Shown: one piece after another, positions 16,637 through 24,531 of the stretch | How the letters are laid out: every line of letters begins with the position of its first letter | Position numbering within the stretch: the stretch's first letter is position 1 | NCBI RefSeq assembly: GCF_039634785.1 | Contig: NZ_JBBIAB010000032.1 | Span: 1-48,443, forward strand | DNA: 48,443 nt | Source: Tistrella mobilis | Lineage (GTDB): Bacteria; Pseudomonadota; Alphaproteobacteria; Tistrellales; Tistrellaceae | Direction of reading: 5' to 3' | The notes under the pieces: model-generated | Told to the model about the DNA's origin: nothing | The model's input: only the letters and a program-made list of their open reading frames with translations | The model's database searches: none | Made by a program: the position numbers and the translations under genes

Positions 16637-17571
16637 GGCTTCGGGCGGAACACCCCGTTTTCGTCGCGCACCAGCGGTGCCGGCTGGCGCGGCAGCGGCG
16701 CGCCCGGCGCCTCGGCAATCGTCACCCCCTCCGGCCAGTCCGCCGGGGCGATGGCGACATAGCGGGCGAAGCCGCCGGAACCGCCTTCGGGCTTTGCGAA
16801 ACCGATGGTCACCAGGGCGCCCGCTTCGGGCACCTTGTCGAGATTGGCGACGCCTTCGGCCTGCACGAAATCATTGTGCAGCAGCCAGTGTTCGCCCTCC
16901 AGCGTCGGCGTGGTGTCGGTGTCGAGCGGCTCGTGACCGTGGAACAGGATCTTCCGGTCCAGATGCAGGAATTTGAGCGCGTCGAGCCCGACCCCGGGGA
17001 AAGGCTTCTGGTTGAAGCGCGCCGTGTCGCTCCATTTTTTGTACCAGTCGGAGCGCACGAACACGACCGAGCCTTCGGGAATGCGGCCGTGCTTCGCCTC
17101 CCAGGCCTCGATATCGGCGATCTGGAGGTGATAGCCTTCATCGGCCGCCACCTTGCCGCTGATGTCGATCACCACCAGCGGCCGCACGGCATAGGTCGGC
17201 GGCAGATCGCTGATCGTGGCACCCAGCGGGTTCCAGTGCGAGGGCGGGTCGAGCTGGGTGCCGTACTGATCGGTGGTCAGGTCATAGGCCGAGGCGACGA
17301 AGCCGTGCTTGTCGTAGGTGAATTCCTCGCCCGTCGCGACATAGCCCGGAATGTCCTGGCCCGCCACCGCCGGCTTGAACCGGGCGTTGGAAAAGCCCGG
17401 CCAGACCGGCTGCACCGGCGCGAAGGCATGGGTGAGGTCGATGTATTTCGCCGATTTCAGGCTCTCGTCATAGACCTTCCACAGCGAACCATCCCCGGCG
17501 AGCGCGCTGCCGCCCGCGGCGAGGAAGGTTGCGGCGGCCAGCGCCAGCCGTGTCACGAACCGCGTCGTCAT
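16633..17571 (-). CDS. Exported cyclase-family (kynurenine formamidase-like) protein
   Basis: The 312-residue product begins with a Sec signal peptide (MTTRFVTRLALAAATFLAAG, cleaved near 26) and carries a PF04199-type cyclase domain. The family metal motif HxGTHxDxPxH is recognisable at 102-112 as QYGTQLDPPSH. The Asp and the last His are kept, but two metal-binding His positions (102 and 106) are Gln. Later blocks (VVFVRSDWYKKW and GHEPLDTDTTPTLEGEHWLLHND) are intact and fit a cyclase subfamily. The start has GAGGAGAG upstream. The changed ligands mean hydrolase activity is uncertain. It lies upstream of, and in the opposite direction to, nothing obviously related. Confidence 0.82.
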   Translation of the reverse strand: MTTRFVTRLALAAATFLAAGGSALAGDGSLWKVYDESLKSAKYIDLTHAFAPVQPVWPGFSNARFKPAVAGQDIPGYVATGEEFTYDKHGFVASAYDLTTDQYGTQLDPPSHWNPLGATISDLPPTYAVRPLVVIDISGKVAADEGYHLQIADIEAWEAKHGRIPEGSVVFVRSDWYKKWSDTARFNQKPFPGVGLDALKFLHLDRKILFHGHEPLDTDTTPTLEGEHWLLHNDFVQAEGVANLDKVPEAGALVTIGFAKPEGGSGGFARYVAIAPADWPEGVTIAEAPGAPLPRQPAPLVRDENGVFRPKP

Positions 17572-17654
17572 CCTGCTCTCCTCAGCGCAAAGGATACCGG
17601 GGGATGCAGCTATCCTCGGGCATGTTGCGCATCGGTGTCGAGAGGCAGGCGCGG

Positions 17655-18263
17655 TCAGGCGGCGTCGGTGGCCCTGTGCGTCGCGAACAGCCGCCGGCCC
17701 AGGGCATGGGCGGTGTCGAGATGGGCGGCGGCCGTCTCTCCGGGATCGGTGTCGACCATCAGCTCGGTGGTCGCCACCGGCGCGCCGCAATAGTCGAAGA
17801 TGCCGTGGTCGATCTGGGTGCGCATGGCGCCGAAATAGCCGTGGCGGGCATAGGTGCGCAGATCGGCGCCGCCCAGCGCCACCAGATGCACCGGCAGCCG
17901 GCCCAGCAGCTTGCGGATCCCGTTGCCTGACCGGTCGTTATAGGCCCAGCCATTGCTGAACACCCGGTCGATCCAGCCCTTGAGCAGGCCGGGCATCGAC
18001 CACCAGTAGACGGGATAGACCAGCACCAGGGCATCGGCCCGATCGATCCGCTGCTGTTCGGCGCGGATATCGGCCGGGATCGGCGCCTGGCCGCGATGGG
18101 CGGCGATGTCGGCGGCGGAAAAGCGCGGATCGAAGCCTTCGGCGGCGAGATCGGCGAGGCCCGCGGTATGCCCCGCCGCACCCACCCCGTCGGCCAGGCG
18201 GGTGGCGACGGCATGGGTCAGCGAGCCGGGATCGGGATGTGACAGGACGATGAGCGCATGCAT
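17655..18263 (-). CDS. Flavodoxin-fold NAD(P)H quinone oxidoreductase
   Basis: The 202 residues have a flavodoxin-like fold of the MdaB/KefF/NQO type. The N-terminal LIVLSHPDPGSLTHA forms the FMN phosphate loop, and LVLVYPVYWWSMPGLLKGWIDRVFSNGWAY is the quinone-reductase core. The start has GGAGAG 8 nt upstream. The gene is divergent from a TetR regulator across a 136-nt promoter region with inverted repeats. This is the usual arrangement for a quinone- or electrophile-inducible reductase controlled by its neighbour. Confidence 0.92.
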   Translation of the reverse strand: MHALIVLSHPDPGSLTHAVATRLADGVGAAGHTAGLADLAAEGFDPRFSAADIAAHRGQAPIPADIRAEQQRIDRADALVLVYPVYWWSMPGLLKGWIDRVFSNGWAYNDRSGNGIRKLLGRLPVHLVALGGADLRTYARHGYFGAMRTQIDHGIFDYCGAPVATTELMVDTDPGETAAAHLDTAHALGRRLFATHRATDAA

Positions 18264-18362
18264 GGGGCGTGCTCTCCGGTAGCAGATGGAGGGGGAGGGG
18301 GGGCAGATGGAGGGGACAGATAGGGGATGGTGGCGGATGGATTGCGCATCGGCCGCGGGTGT

Positions 18363-18395
18363 TATATACTTTTAGTAAGTTACCTTTGGTATATA
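18363..18395. promoter_or_regulatory. Candidate TetR operator with inverted repeats
   Basis: TATATAC (18363-18369) and GTATATA (18389-18395) form a 7-bp inverted repeat. GTAAGTTAC (18375-18383) is a perfect 4-1-4 palindrome between them. The AT-rich block ends 4 nt before the TetR start codon and stands out from its GC-rich surroundings. It would let the TetR protein control both itself and the divergent quinone reductase. Confidence 0.5.
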
Positions 18396-18399
18396 GGCC

Positions 18400-19035
18400 A
18401 TGTCAAGCGCGTCGAACGAGCCGTCCCCCACGCCCGCCGCACCGCCCCGCCGGCGCCTCAGCCGCGAGGAGCGGCTGCGCCAGCTGCTCGACATCTCGTG
18501 GACGGTGATCCGCGACGAGGGCACGGATGCCCTGACCCTGGGCCGGCTGGCCGAGCGGGCGGGGGTCACCAAGCCGGTGGTCTATGATCATTTCGGCACC
18601 CGCGAGGGCTTGCTGACCGCGCTCTATCGCGATTTCGACGCCCGCCAGACCGCCACGATGACCGCAGCGCTGGAAGCGGGCGCCCCCACGGCCGCGGATC
18701 GGGCGCGGATCATCGCCGCCTGCTATGTCGATTGCGTGGCGGCCCAGGGACGCGAGATCCCGGGCGTGCTCGCGGCCCTTGCCGGATCACCCGAGCTGGC
18801 GGCGCTGAAGCGGGATTATCAGCGCGCCTTTCTGGAAACCTGCCGGCAGTTGCTGGGGCCCTTCGCGCCGGGCGGCGATCTGCCGGCCGCCGGGCTCTGG
18901 GCGATGCTGGGGGCGGCGGACGCCCTGTCGGATGCCGCGGTGGCGGGGGATCTGACGACAGCGGAGGCGCAGGCGGAACTCCGCCGGATCCTGCTCGATC
19001 TGATCGCCCGCGGTGCGGCGGGCGCGGGCGGCTGA
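18400..19035 (+). CDS. TetR-family transcriptional regulator
   Basis: This regulator of 211 residues has a TetR_N helix-turn-helix at about 25-75 (IRDEGTDALTLGRLAERAGVTKPVVYDHF) and a helical ligand-binding C-terminal domain. It is divergent from the quinone reductase gene, which is therefore the expected target. Its stop codon (19033-19035) directly abuts the stop of the convergent HxlR gene with no spacer. Confidence 0.92.
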   Translation: MSSASNEPSPTPAAPPRRRLSREERLRQLLDISWTVIRDEGTDALTLGRLAERAGVTKPVVYDHFGTREGLLTALYRDFDARQTATMTAALEAGAPTAADRARIIAACYVDCVAAQGREIPGVLAALAGSPELAALKRDYQRAFLETCRQLLGPFAPGGDLPAAGLWAMLGAADALSDAAVAGDLTTAEAQAELRRILLDLIARGAAGAGG

Positions 19036-19434
19036 TCAGTCCTGGTAATGGTTGCGGGCTGCGCGGATTGCGGCGTGGTTCTCGTCGGCCCAGACCACCA
19101 GCGCCCGCATCGGCTCCATGAACGACCGGCCGAGATCGGTCAGCTCGTACTCCACCCGCGGCGGCACCTCGGCATAGACGGTGCGGCGCACGAAACCGTC
19201 CTGTTCCAGGCGCCTCAGGGTACGCGACAGCATCTGCTTCGAGATGTCGCCGATCTGGCGGCCCAGCTCGTTGAACCGCTTCGTCCCCTCCCAGAGGCTG
19301 GAGAGCACCAGCATGCTCCACTGGTCGCCGATCCGGTCCAGCACGTCGCGAATCGGGCAGGGCTCGTCCGCCGGGCGGTCCCAGGGGCCCGGCGGGTCGT
19401 TGCGCGGGGTGTTCCCGGCGGTCTGCATTGCCAT
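19036..19434 (-). CDS. HxlR-family winged-helix regulator
   Basis: The product has 132 residues and shows the HxlR/MarR-like winged helix: PCPIRDVLDRIGDQWSMLVL, then GDISKQMLSRTLRRLEQDGFV, then YELTDLGRSFMEPM. The Cys in the N-terminal CPIRDVL is the position used for redox or electrophile sensing in several HxlR proteins. ATG 19434 has GGGAGAGG 6 nt upstream; an in-frame ATG 24 nt further upstream lacks a ribosome site. It is divergent from an NAD(P)-binding protein gene whose promoter contains two tandem palindromes. Confidence 0.92.
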   Translation of the reverse strand: MAMQTAGNTPRNDPPGPWDRPADEPCPIRDVLDRIGDQWSMLVLSSLWEGTKRFNELGRQIGDISKQMLSRTLRRLEQDGFVRRTVYAEVPPRVEYELTDLGRSFMEPMRALVVWADENHAAIRAARNHYQD

Positions 19435-19535
19435 GTCGCCTCTCCCGGAAGGCCGCAAAGGTCACGCCGCAGTGACCAGATGACGCGAAGATGACTTCTT
19501 GCGCGGGATCAGGGTTTAGCATACCTCGGATCCAC

Positions 19536-19570
19536 GGTCCACTTTCCGGACCGGGTCTTGAATGAAGACC
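19536..19570. promoter_or_regulatory. Two tandem 17-bp palindromes, candidate HxlR operators
   Basis: GGTCCACTTTCCGGACC (19536-19552; 5-7-5) and GGTCTTGAATGAAGACC (19554-19570; 6-5-6) lie one nt apart, with centres 18 bp apart. They end 34 nt before the start of the NAD(P)-binding gene, in the divergent promoter region of the HxlR regulator. Confidence 0.6.
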
Positions 19571-19604
19571 ACCCTCCACATCCGAGCGGAAGGATCCCTC
19601 AATC

Positions 19605-20216
19605 ATGGCGAAGATCGCCCTCATCGGCGCCTCGGGCAATGCCGGCGCGCGCATCCTGAAAGAGCTGTCGGATCGCGGCCATAGCGTGACCGGCATCGCG
19701 CGGCACCCTGAAAAGATCGCCGCCCTGCCGGGCGTGACCGCGGTTGCGGGCGATGTGTTCGACGTCGAGGGCCTGGCGGCCATTCTGAAGGGGCACGATG
19801 CCGTCGTCAGTTCGGTCCATTTCCTGGCGAGCGACCCGGACAAGCTGATCGCGGCGGTCCGCGCCTCGGGGGTCACGCGCTATCTGGTCGTCGGCGGTGC
19901 CGGCAGCCTGGAGGTGGCGCCGGGCAAGCGCCTGGTCGATCAGCCGGATTTCCCCGCCGCCTATCATGCCGAGGCGAGCAAGGGGTCGGCCTTCCTGGAT
20001 CTGCTGCGCGGCATCGACGATCTGGACTGGACCTTCCTGTCGCCGGCCGCGATGTTCGTGCCCGGCGAGCGCACCGGCACCTTCCGCCTCGGCACCGACC
20101 AGCTGCTGGTGGGCGAGGGCGGCAGCAGCATCTCGTTCGAGGATTACGCCGTGGCGCTGGTCGACGAGATCGAGACGCCGAAGCATATCCGCCGGCGCTT
20201 CACCGTGGGCTATTGA
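19605..20216 (+). CDS. NAD(P)-binding (NmrA/atypical SDR) protein
   Basis: The 203 residues begin with an atypical SDR cofactor site (IALIGASGNAGARILKEL, about 4-21). A later YLVVGGAGSLEV, a YHAEASKG region and TFLSPAAMF complete an NmrA-like Rossmann fold. Proteins of this group are NAD(P)H-dependent reductases or redox-sensing binders. The gene is divergent from HxlR and is followed after 1 nt by the DsbA-family gene, so the two form a short operon probably induced under electrophile or redox stress. Confidence 0.88.
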   Translation: MAKIALIGASGNAGARILKELSDRGHSVTGIARHPEKIAALPGVTAVAGDVFDVEGLAAILKGHDAVVSSVHFLASDPDKLIAAVRASGVTRYLVVGGAGSLEVAPGKRLVDQPDFPAAYHAEASKGSAFLDLLRGIDDLDWTFLSPAAMFVPGERTGTFRLGTDQLLVGEGGSSISFEDYAVALVDEIETPKHIRRRFTVGY

Positions 20217-20217
20217 T

Positions 20218-20877
20218 ATGACCGGCGCGGTGTCCGTCACCTGGCTGTTCGATCCGCTCTGCGGCTGGTGCTACGGCGCCGCGCCTGCCATCCATCATCT
20301 TGCCGGTCAGGCGGGGGTCGTGCTCGATCCGCTGCCCGTGGGGCTGTTTGCGGGCAGCGGCGCCTTTCCCATGAATGATGGCTTTGCCCGCCACGCCTGG
20401 TCGGCCGATCAGCGCATCGCCCGGCTGTCCGGGCAGCCCTTTACCGAGGCCTATCGCCTGAAGGTGCTGGGGGCTGCGGCAGGGCGCGTCGATTCCGGCC
20501 CGGCGACCCTGGCTCTGACGGCCGTGCGTCTTGCTGCACCGGCGGACGAGGTGGTGACGCAGGAGCTGGCGGCGCTGGAGGCGATCCAGCGCGCCCGCTA
20601 TGTCGATGGTGAAGACAATGCCGACCCTGCCGTGATTGCCGGCGTTCTGGAGCGGCTGGGCATGGCGGCTGCGGCCGCGCGCTTCCGGTCGCCGGACCCG
20701 TCTCTGGCGGCGGCAGATCGTGCGCGGGTCGCGGCTGGCCGGGAGGCGATGCGCCGGATGGATGTGCGCGGCGTGCCGGCGCTGATCCTGGGCAAGGGGG
20801 TCGGCGCGCGTCTGTTGGATGCCGGTCAACTCTTCGGCCCGGTGGATGCGCTCGTGGCGGCGGTCGCCGCTGGCTGA
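20218..20877 (+). CDS. DsbA/FrnE-family thioredoxin-like oxidoreductase
   Basis: This is a cytoplasmic DsbA-like protein of 219 residues with no signal peptide. The active-site CxxC is CGWC at 15-18 (FDPLCGWCYG). The helical insertion typical of FrnE/2-hydroxychromene-type proteins follows, and the cis-Pro loop is RGVPALIL. It starts 1 nt after the NAD(P)-binding gene and is probably translated with it. FrnE-like proteins act in thiol redox stress. Its 3' end overlaps the convergent LysR gene by 52 nt, the largest overlap in the window. Confidence 0.9.
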   Translation: MTGAVSVTWLFDPLCGWCYGAAPAIHHLAGQAGVVLDPLPVGLFAGSGAFPMNDGFARHAWSADQRIARLSGQPFTEAYRLKVLGAAAGRVDSGPATLALTAVRLAAPADEVVTQELAALEAIQRARYVDGEDNADPAVIAGVLERLGMAAAAARFRSPDPSLAAADRARVAAGREAMRRMDVRGVPALILGKGVGARLLDAGQLFGPVDALVAAVAAG

Positions 20878-21758
20878 CCCGTCGCCAGCCCGCGCAATGC
20901 CTCCACCGCCGCGCGCAGGCCCTGGGTCAGGCGCTTGTCGCGGCGGATCACCACCGCCAGCCGGCGGTGCAGGCGGGGGAAGAGCGGCCTGACGGTGACG
21001 CCGGGCAGGGTGCCGCCGGGCACCGCCATGCCCGGCAGCACCGAACAGCCGAGCCCGGCGCCGACCATGGCCTTGATCGCCTCGACACTGCCGAGCGACA
21101 TCACCGGCCGGGGCGGCACCGCCGCCCCCGCGAACCAGTCGTCGACGATCCGCCGGGTGTTGCCGCCGGGCTCGAACAATAGCAGCGGCAGCCCCGTCAG
21201 GCTGGACGCGGCGACCCGTGCCGGCAGGGCCATCTCGGCCGGGGCGATGGCGACGAAATCATCCTCCAGCACCGGCGTGATTTCGAGCATCCGCCCCGCG
21301 GCCGGCAGGGTGACCAGGCCCAGATCGATCAGATTGTCTTCGATCGCCTTGACGATATCGGCGGTGTTGCCGGTGGTGACCGTGATCTCGGTGCCGGGAA
21401 AGCGGCGGCGCAGTTCTCCCAGCAGCGGCGGCAGCAGGAAGATGCAGGCGGTGGCGCCGGTGCCGAGCCGCACGCGCCCCGCATCGCCGACGGCGTGATG
21501 CGACACGGCCTCGATCGCGGCGCCGACCGCGGCATCGATCTTCGGCGCATGGGCCAGCAATTCGGCCCCCGCCGCCGTCGGCCGGGCCTTGCGGCCCACC
21601 CGCTCGATCAGCGTGGTGCCCAGACGGCGCTCCAGCTGCCGGATCTGCAGGCTGACCGCCGGCTGGCTCAGGCCCAGCCGTTCGGCGGCGGCGGTGAAGC
21701 TGCCGCAGTCGATCACGGTCAGGAAGGTGCCCAGATAGTCGAGATCCAGCCGGTTCAT
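20826..21758 (-). CDS. LysR-family regulator
   Basis: This 310-residue LTTR has an N-terminal winged helix (LDYLGTFLTVIDCGSFTAAAERLGLSQPAVSLQIRQLE, about 5-42) and a periplasmic-binding-like effector domain (about 92-300). ATG 21758 is preceded by GAGG about 12 nt upstream; an in-frame ATG at 21776 is possible. It is divergent from the GNAT/MFS pair, with a CATGC-TCT-GCATG palindrome between them, so those genes are its most likely targets. Confidence 0.9.
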   Translation of the reverse strand: MNRLDLDYLGTFLTVIDCGSFTAAAERLGLSQPAVSLQIRQLERRLGTTLIERVGRKARPTAAGAELLAHAPKIDAAVGAAIEAVSHHAVGDAGRVRLGTGATACIFLLPPLLGELRRRFPGTEITVTTGNTADIVKAIEDNLIDLGLVTLPAAGRMLEITPVLEDDFVAIAPAEMALPARVAASSLTGLPLLLFEPGGNTRRIVDDWFAGAAVPPRPVMSLGSVEAIKAMVGAGLGCSVLPGMAVPGGTLPGVTVRPLFPRLHRRLAVVIRRDKRLTQGLRAAVEALRGLATGQPAATAATSASTGPKS

Positions 21759-21773
21759 TCGATAAGAATTCCT

Positions 21774-21786
21774 CATGCTCTGCATG
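21774..21786. promoter_or_regulatory. Palindrome in the LysR/GNAT intergenic region
   Basis: CATGC (21774-21778) and GCATG (21782-21786) flank TCT, 16 nt upstream of the LysR start. LysR proteins usually bind interrupted palindromes near their own promoter, so this is a candidate site. It is short and could be chance. Confidence 0.3.
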
Positions 21787-21888
21787 ATTTCCAGAAGCTT
21801 CTTTGATGGCGGGCTCCAGGCCATGATGGCGGGGCACGGAGCGGGGCACGCGGATGGCGCCCGGCCCGGAACCAGAAAGACCCAGGTC

Positions 21889-22473
21889 ATGGATATCGGC
21901 AGAATGACGACCGGGGGTGCTGCAGCCGCGGCCCCCGCAAGGGTGGTCGTGCGCGATGCGACCCCCGCCGACATGGCCGCGATTGCGGCCATCTACGCCC
22001 ATCACGTCCGGACCGGCCGGGCGAGTTTCGAGGAAGAGCCGCCCTCGGTGGCAGAGATCACCGATCGCTGGCAGGGCGTTGTCGCACGCGATCTGCCCTA
22101 TCTGGTCGCGCTGCTGGGCGACCGGGTGGCGGGCTATGCCTATGCCACAGCCTATCGGCCGCGATCGGCCTATCGGTTCACGGTCGAGGATTCGGTTTAT
22201 GTGGCGCCCGATCTGGGCGGGCGGGGCATCGGCACCGCCATGCTGGGGGCGCTGATCGGCCGTTGCGAGGCCGGGCCCTGGCGGCAGATGCTGGCGGTGA
22301 TCGGCGATTCGGCCAATGCCGGTTCGATCGCGCTTCACCGCCGCATGGGCTTCCGCCTGGTCGGCACCTTCGAATCGGTCGGGTTCAAATTCGGCGGCTG
22401 GCTGAATTCGGTGCTGATGCAGCGCCCGCTGGGCGAAGGGGATGCGACCCTGCCCGGCGATGCCGGCCGATGA
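21889..22473 (+). CDS. GNAT N-acetyltransferase (phosphinothricin acetyltransferase-like)
   Basis: The 194-residue product is a single GNAT domain (VVVRDATPADMAAIAAIYAHHV) close to the PAT/Bar/MnaT group. It has the acyl-CoA loop DLGGRGIGTAMLGALIG and the C-terminal SIALHRRMGFRLVGTFESVGFKFGGW typical of that group. The start is uncertain: ATG 21889 and ATG 21904 are both weakly supported. It overlaps the following MFS gene by ATGA, so they are co-translated. Acetylation of an amino-acid-like toxin coupled to its export is a plausible theme. Confidence 0.88.
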   Translation: MDIGRMTTGGAAAAAPARVVVRDATPADMAAIAAIYAHHVRTGRASFEEEPPSVAEITDRWQGVVARDLPYLVALLGDRVAGYAYATAYRPRSAYRFTVEDSVYVAPDLGGRGIGTAMLGALIGRCEAGPWRQMLAVIGDSANAGSIALHRRMGFRLVGTFESVGFKFGGWLNSVLMQRPLGEGDATLPGDAGR

Positions 22474-23636
22474 TCGCCCGGGGCATCGTCCTGCGTCTGG
22501 CCCTTGCCCAGCTCGTCGCCTGGGGGGTGAGCTATTATCTGATCGGCGTGTTCGGCACGGCGATCGCCGCCGATCTGGGCTGGGGCGCGGCCGAGGTGCA
22601 TGGCGGTTTCGCGCTGGGCCTGGCGGTCACCGGCCTTGCCGCGCCTTTCGCCGGCCGGCTGGTCGACCGGCATGGCGGGCGGTGGGTGATGATCGCAGGC
22701 GCCGTCGCCATGGCCGCGGGCTGCCTGCTGCTGGCGGCGGCCCAGGGCCCGCTGCTCTATGTCGCGGCCTGGATCTGCCTGGGCCTCGCCATGTCCTTCA
22801 CGCTTTATGACGCCGCTTTCGCGACCCTCGCCCGCATCGGCGGCCGGCAGGCGGGGCCGGCCATGTCGGCCGTCACCCTGCTGGGTGGCCTGTCGTCCAG
22901 CCTTTTCTGGCCGCTGGGCCAGGGGCTGATGCAGGCGCTGGGCTGGCGGGGTGCGGTGGTCGTCTATGCCGTGCTGGCGCTCGCCACCCTGCCGCTGCAT
23001 CTGGGGCTGCCGGCCGGGCACGGGCCCCGCCCGGCCAGCCTGCGGCCGGTGCCGGCCGCGCGCACACCCCTGGCTGCGCGCACGCCGGCCATGCTCTATG
23101 CGCTGATCATGGCGGTGGCGGCCTTTCTGGCTGCCGGCATGGCCGCCCATATGATCGCGATCCTGGCCGGGCTGGGGCTCGGGGCCCAGGCGGCGGTCTG
23201 GGTTGCCGCCGCCCGAGGGGTCGGCCAGTCGGCGGCCCGGCTGTGCGAAGTGGCGACGGGCGGTCGCAGCGATGCGAAGCGGTTGAACCTGATCGCCTGC
23301 CTGCTGCTGCCGCCCGCTTTCGCCGCCTGCCTCGCGGGCGGCGGTTCGGTCGTGGCGGCGCTCGGCTTCTCGCTCGCCTATGGTGCCGGCAACGGGCTCT
23401 TGACCATCACCCGCGGGACCCTGCCGCTGGTGCTGTTCGATCCCCGCCGCTACGGGCTGACGGTGGGGCGGCTGATCGCACCGGGTTTCGCCGCCGCGGC
23501 CGCGGCCCCGGTGGCCTATGCCGCGGTCATGGCGCGCTGGGGGGCAGAGGGCGCGCTGGTTCTGTCGCTCTGCCTCGGCATCATCGCGGGTGTGGCGGCG
23601 CTGCTGCTGTTCAGGGTCGTCCCCCGGCCGGCCTGA
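22470..23636 (+). CDS. MFS transporter
   Basis: This is a 12-helix MFS protein of 388 residues. The loop 2-3 motif GRLVDRHGGRWVM and a repeated hydrophobic pattern are clear. It starts inside the stop of the GNAT gene (ATGA), so the two products probably work together, for example acetylation and efflux of the same compound. The substrate is unknown. The divergent LysR regulator is the probable controller. Confidence 0.88.
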   Translation: MIARGIVLRLALAQLVAWGVSYYLIGVFGTAIAADLGWGAAEVHGGFALGLAVTGLAAPFAGRLVDRHGGRWVMIAGAVAMAAGCLLLAAAQGPLLYVAAWICLGLAMSFTLYDAAFATLARIGGRQAGPAMSAVTLLGGLSSSLFWPLGQGLMQALGWRGAVVVYAVLALATLPLHLGLPAGHGPRPASLRPVPAARTPLAARTPAMLYALIMAVAAFLAAGMAAHMIAILAGLGLGAQAAVWVAAARGVGQSAARLCEVATGGRSDAKRLNLIACLLLPPAFAACLAGGGSVVAALGFSLAYGAGNGLLTITRGTLPLVLFDPRRYGLTVGRLIAPGFAAAAAAPVAYAAVMARWGAEGALVLSLCLGIIAGVAALLLFRVVPRPA

Positions 23637-23714
23637 TCGTTAATGCTGCCGAAATGATGATGTCGAATCAGGGGAGATTATTTCAAAGCCCATCCGGGCG
23701 CATCTTGTGCGGCA

Positions 23715-23746
23715 CCCAGGGCCACTCAGGCCCAGGGCCACTCAGG
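23715..23746. repeat. 16-bp direct duplication upstream of SDR gene
   Basis: CCCAGGGCCACTCAGG is present twice head to tail (23715-23730 and 23731-23746), directly upstream of the ribosome site of the SDR gene. Confidence 0.85.
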
Positions 23747-23759
23747 CAGGAGACGACAG

Positions 23760-24509
23760 ATGAGCGGACAGGATCAGACGGCGCCGCGGGTTGCGATCGT
23801 GACCGGTGCCTCGCGCGGCATCGGTGCCGCGATCGCCCGGCGTCTGGCCGGGGACGGGCTGGCGGTGGTGGTGAATTATGCCGGCAATGCCGGGGCCGCC
23901 GAAGAGGTGGTGGCCGGCATCACCGATGCCGGCGGGCGGGCGGTGGCCTGCCGTGCCGACATCGCCCGCAGCGAGGACGTGACCGGCCTGTTCGATGCGG
24001 CGATCACGGCTTTCGGCCGGGTCGACGTGGTGGTCAACAATGCCGGCGTCATGACGCTGGGGCCGATCGCCGGGATGACCGACGAGGTCTTCGACCGGAT
24101 GATCGCGATCAATCTGCGCGGCAGTTTCAACGTGATGCGCGCGGCGGCAGGGCGCCTGGGCGAGGGCGGGCGGATCGTCAACCTGTCGTCCAGCGTGGTC
24201 GGCCTGCTGCAGCCGGGCTATGGCCCTTATGCCGGCACCAAGGCCGCCGTCGAGGCGATGACCATGGTTCTGGCGCGGGAACTGCGCGGCCGCGGCATCA
24301 CGGTCAACGCGGTCGCCCCCGGACCCACCGCCACCGACCTGTTCCTGGACGGCAAGTCGCCGGAGCTGGTCGACCGTCTGGCGAAGCTGTCGCCGCTGGA
24401 GCGGCTGGGCACGCCCGGCGACATCGCCGCGGCGGTCGCCTTCCTGGCCGGCCCCGACGGCGCCTGGATCGACGGCCAGACCCTTCGGGTCAATGGCGGG
24501 GTGGTCTGA
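23760..24509 (+). CDS. SDR family oxidoreductase (FabG-like)
   Basis: This is a classical SDR of 249 residues. TGASRGIG is at 15-22 and NNAG after strand 4. The catalytic Ser144, Tyr157 and Lys161 (YAGTK) are present, and the C-terminal DGQTLRVNGG is typical. An AGGAGA ribosome site lies about 7 nt upstream. The 123-nt gap before it contains a 16-bp duplication and no clear operator. It converges with the TIM-barrel/cupin gene, with 22 nt between stops. The substrate is unknown; NADP preference is suggested by the Arg in the glycine-rich loop. Confidence 0.92.
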   Translation: MSGQDQTAPRVAIVTGASRGIGAAIARRLAGDGLAVVVNYAGNAGAAEEVVAGITDAGGRAVACRADIARSEDVTGLFDAAITAFGRVDVVVNNAGVMTLGPIAGMTDEVFDRMIAINLRGSFNVMRAAAGRLGEGGRIVNLSSSVVGLLQPGYGPYAGTKAAVEAMTMVLARELRGRGITVNAVAPGPTATDLFLDGKSPELVDRLAKLSPLERLGTPGDIAAAVAFLAGPDGAWIDGQTLRVNGGVV

Positions 24510-24531
24510 GGGGCTGATCCGGTCGGGCGGG

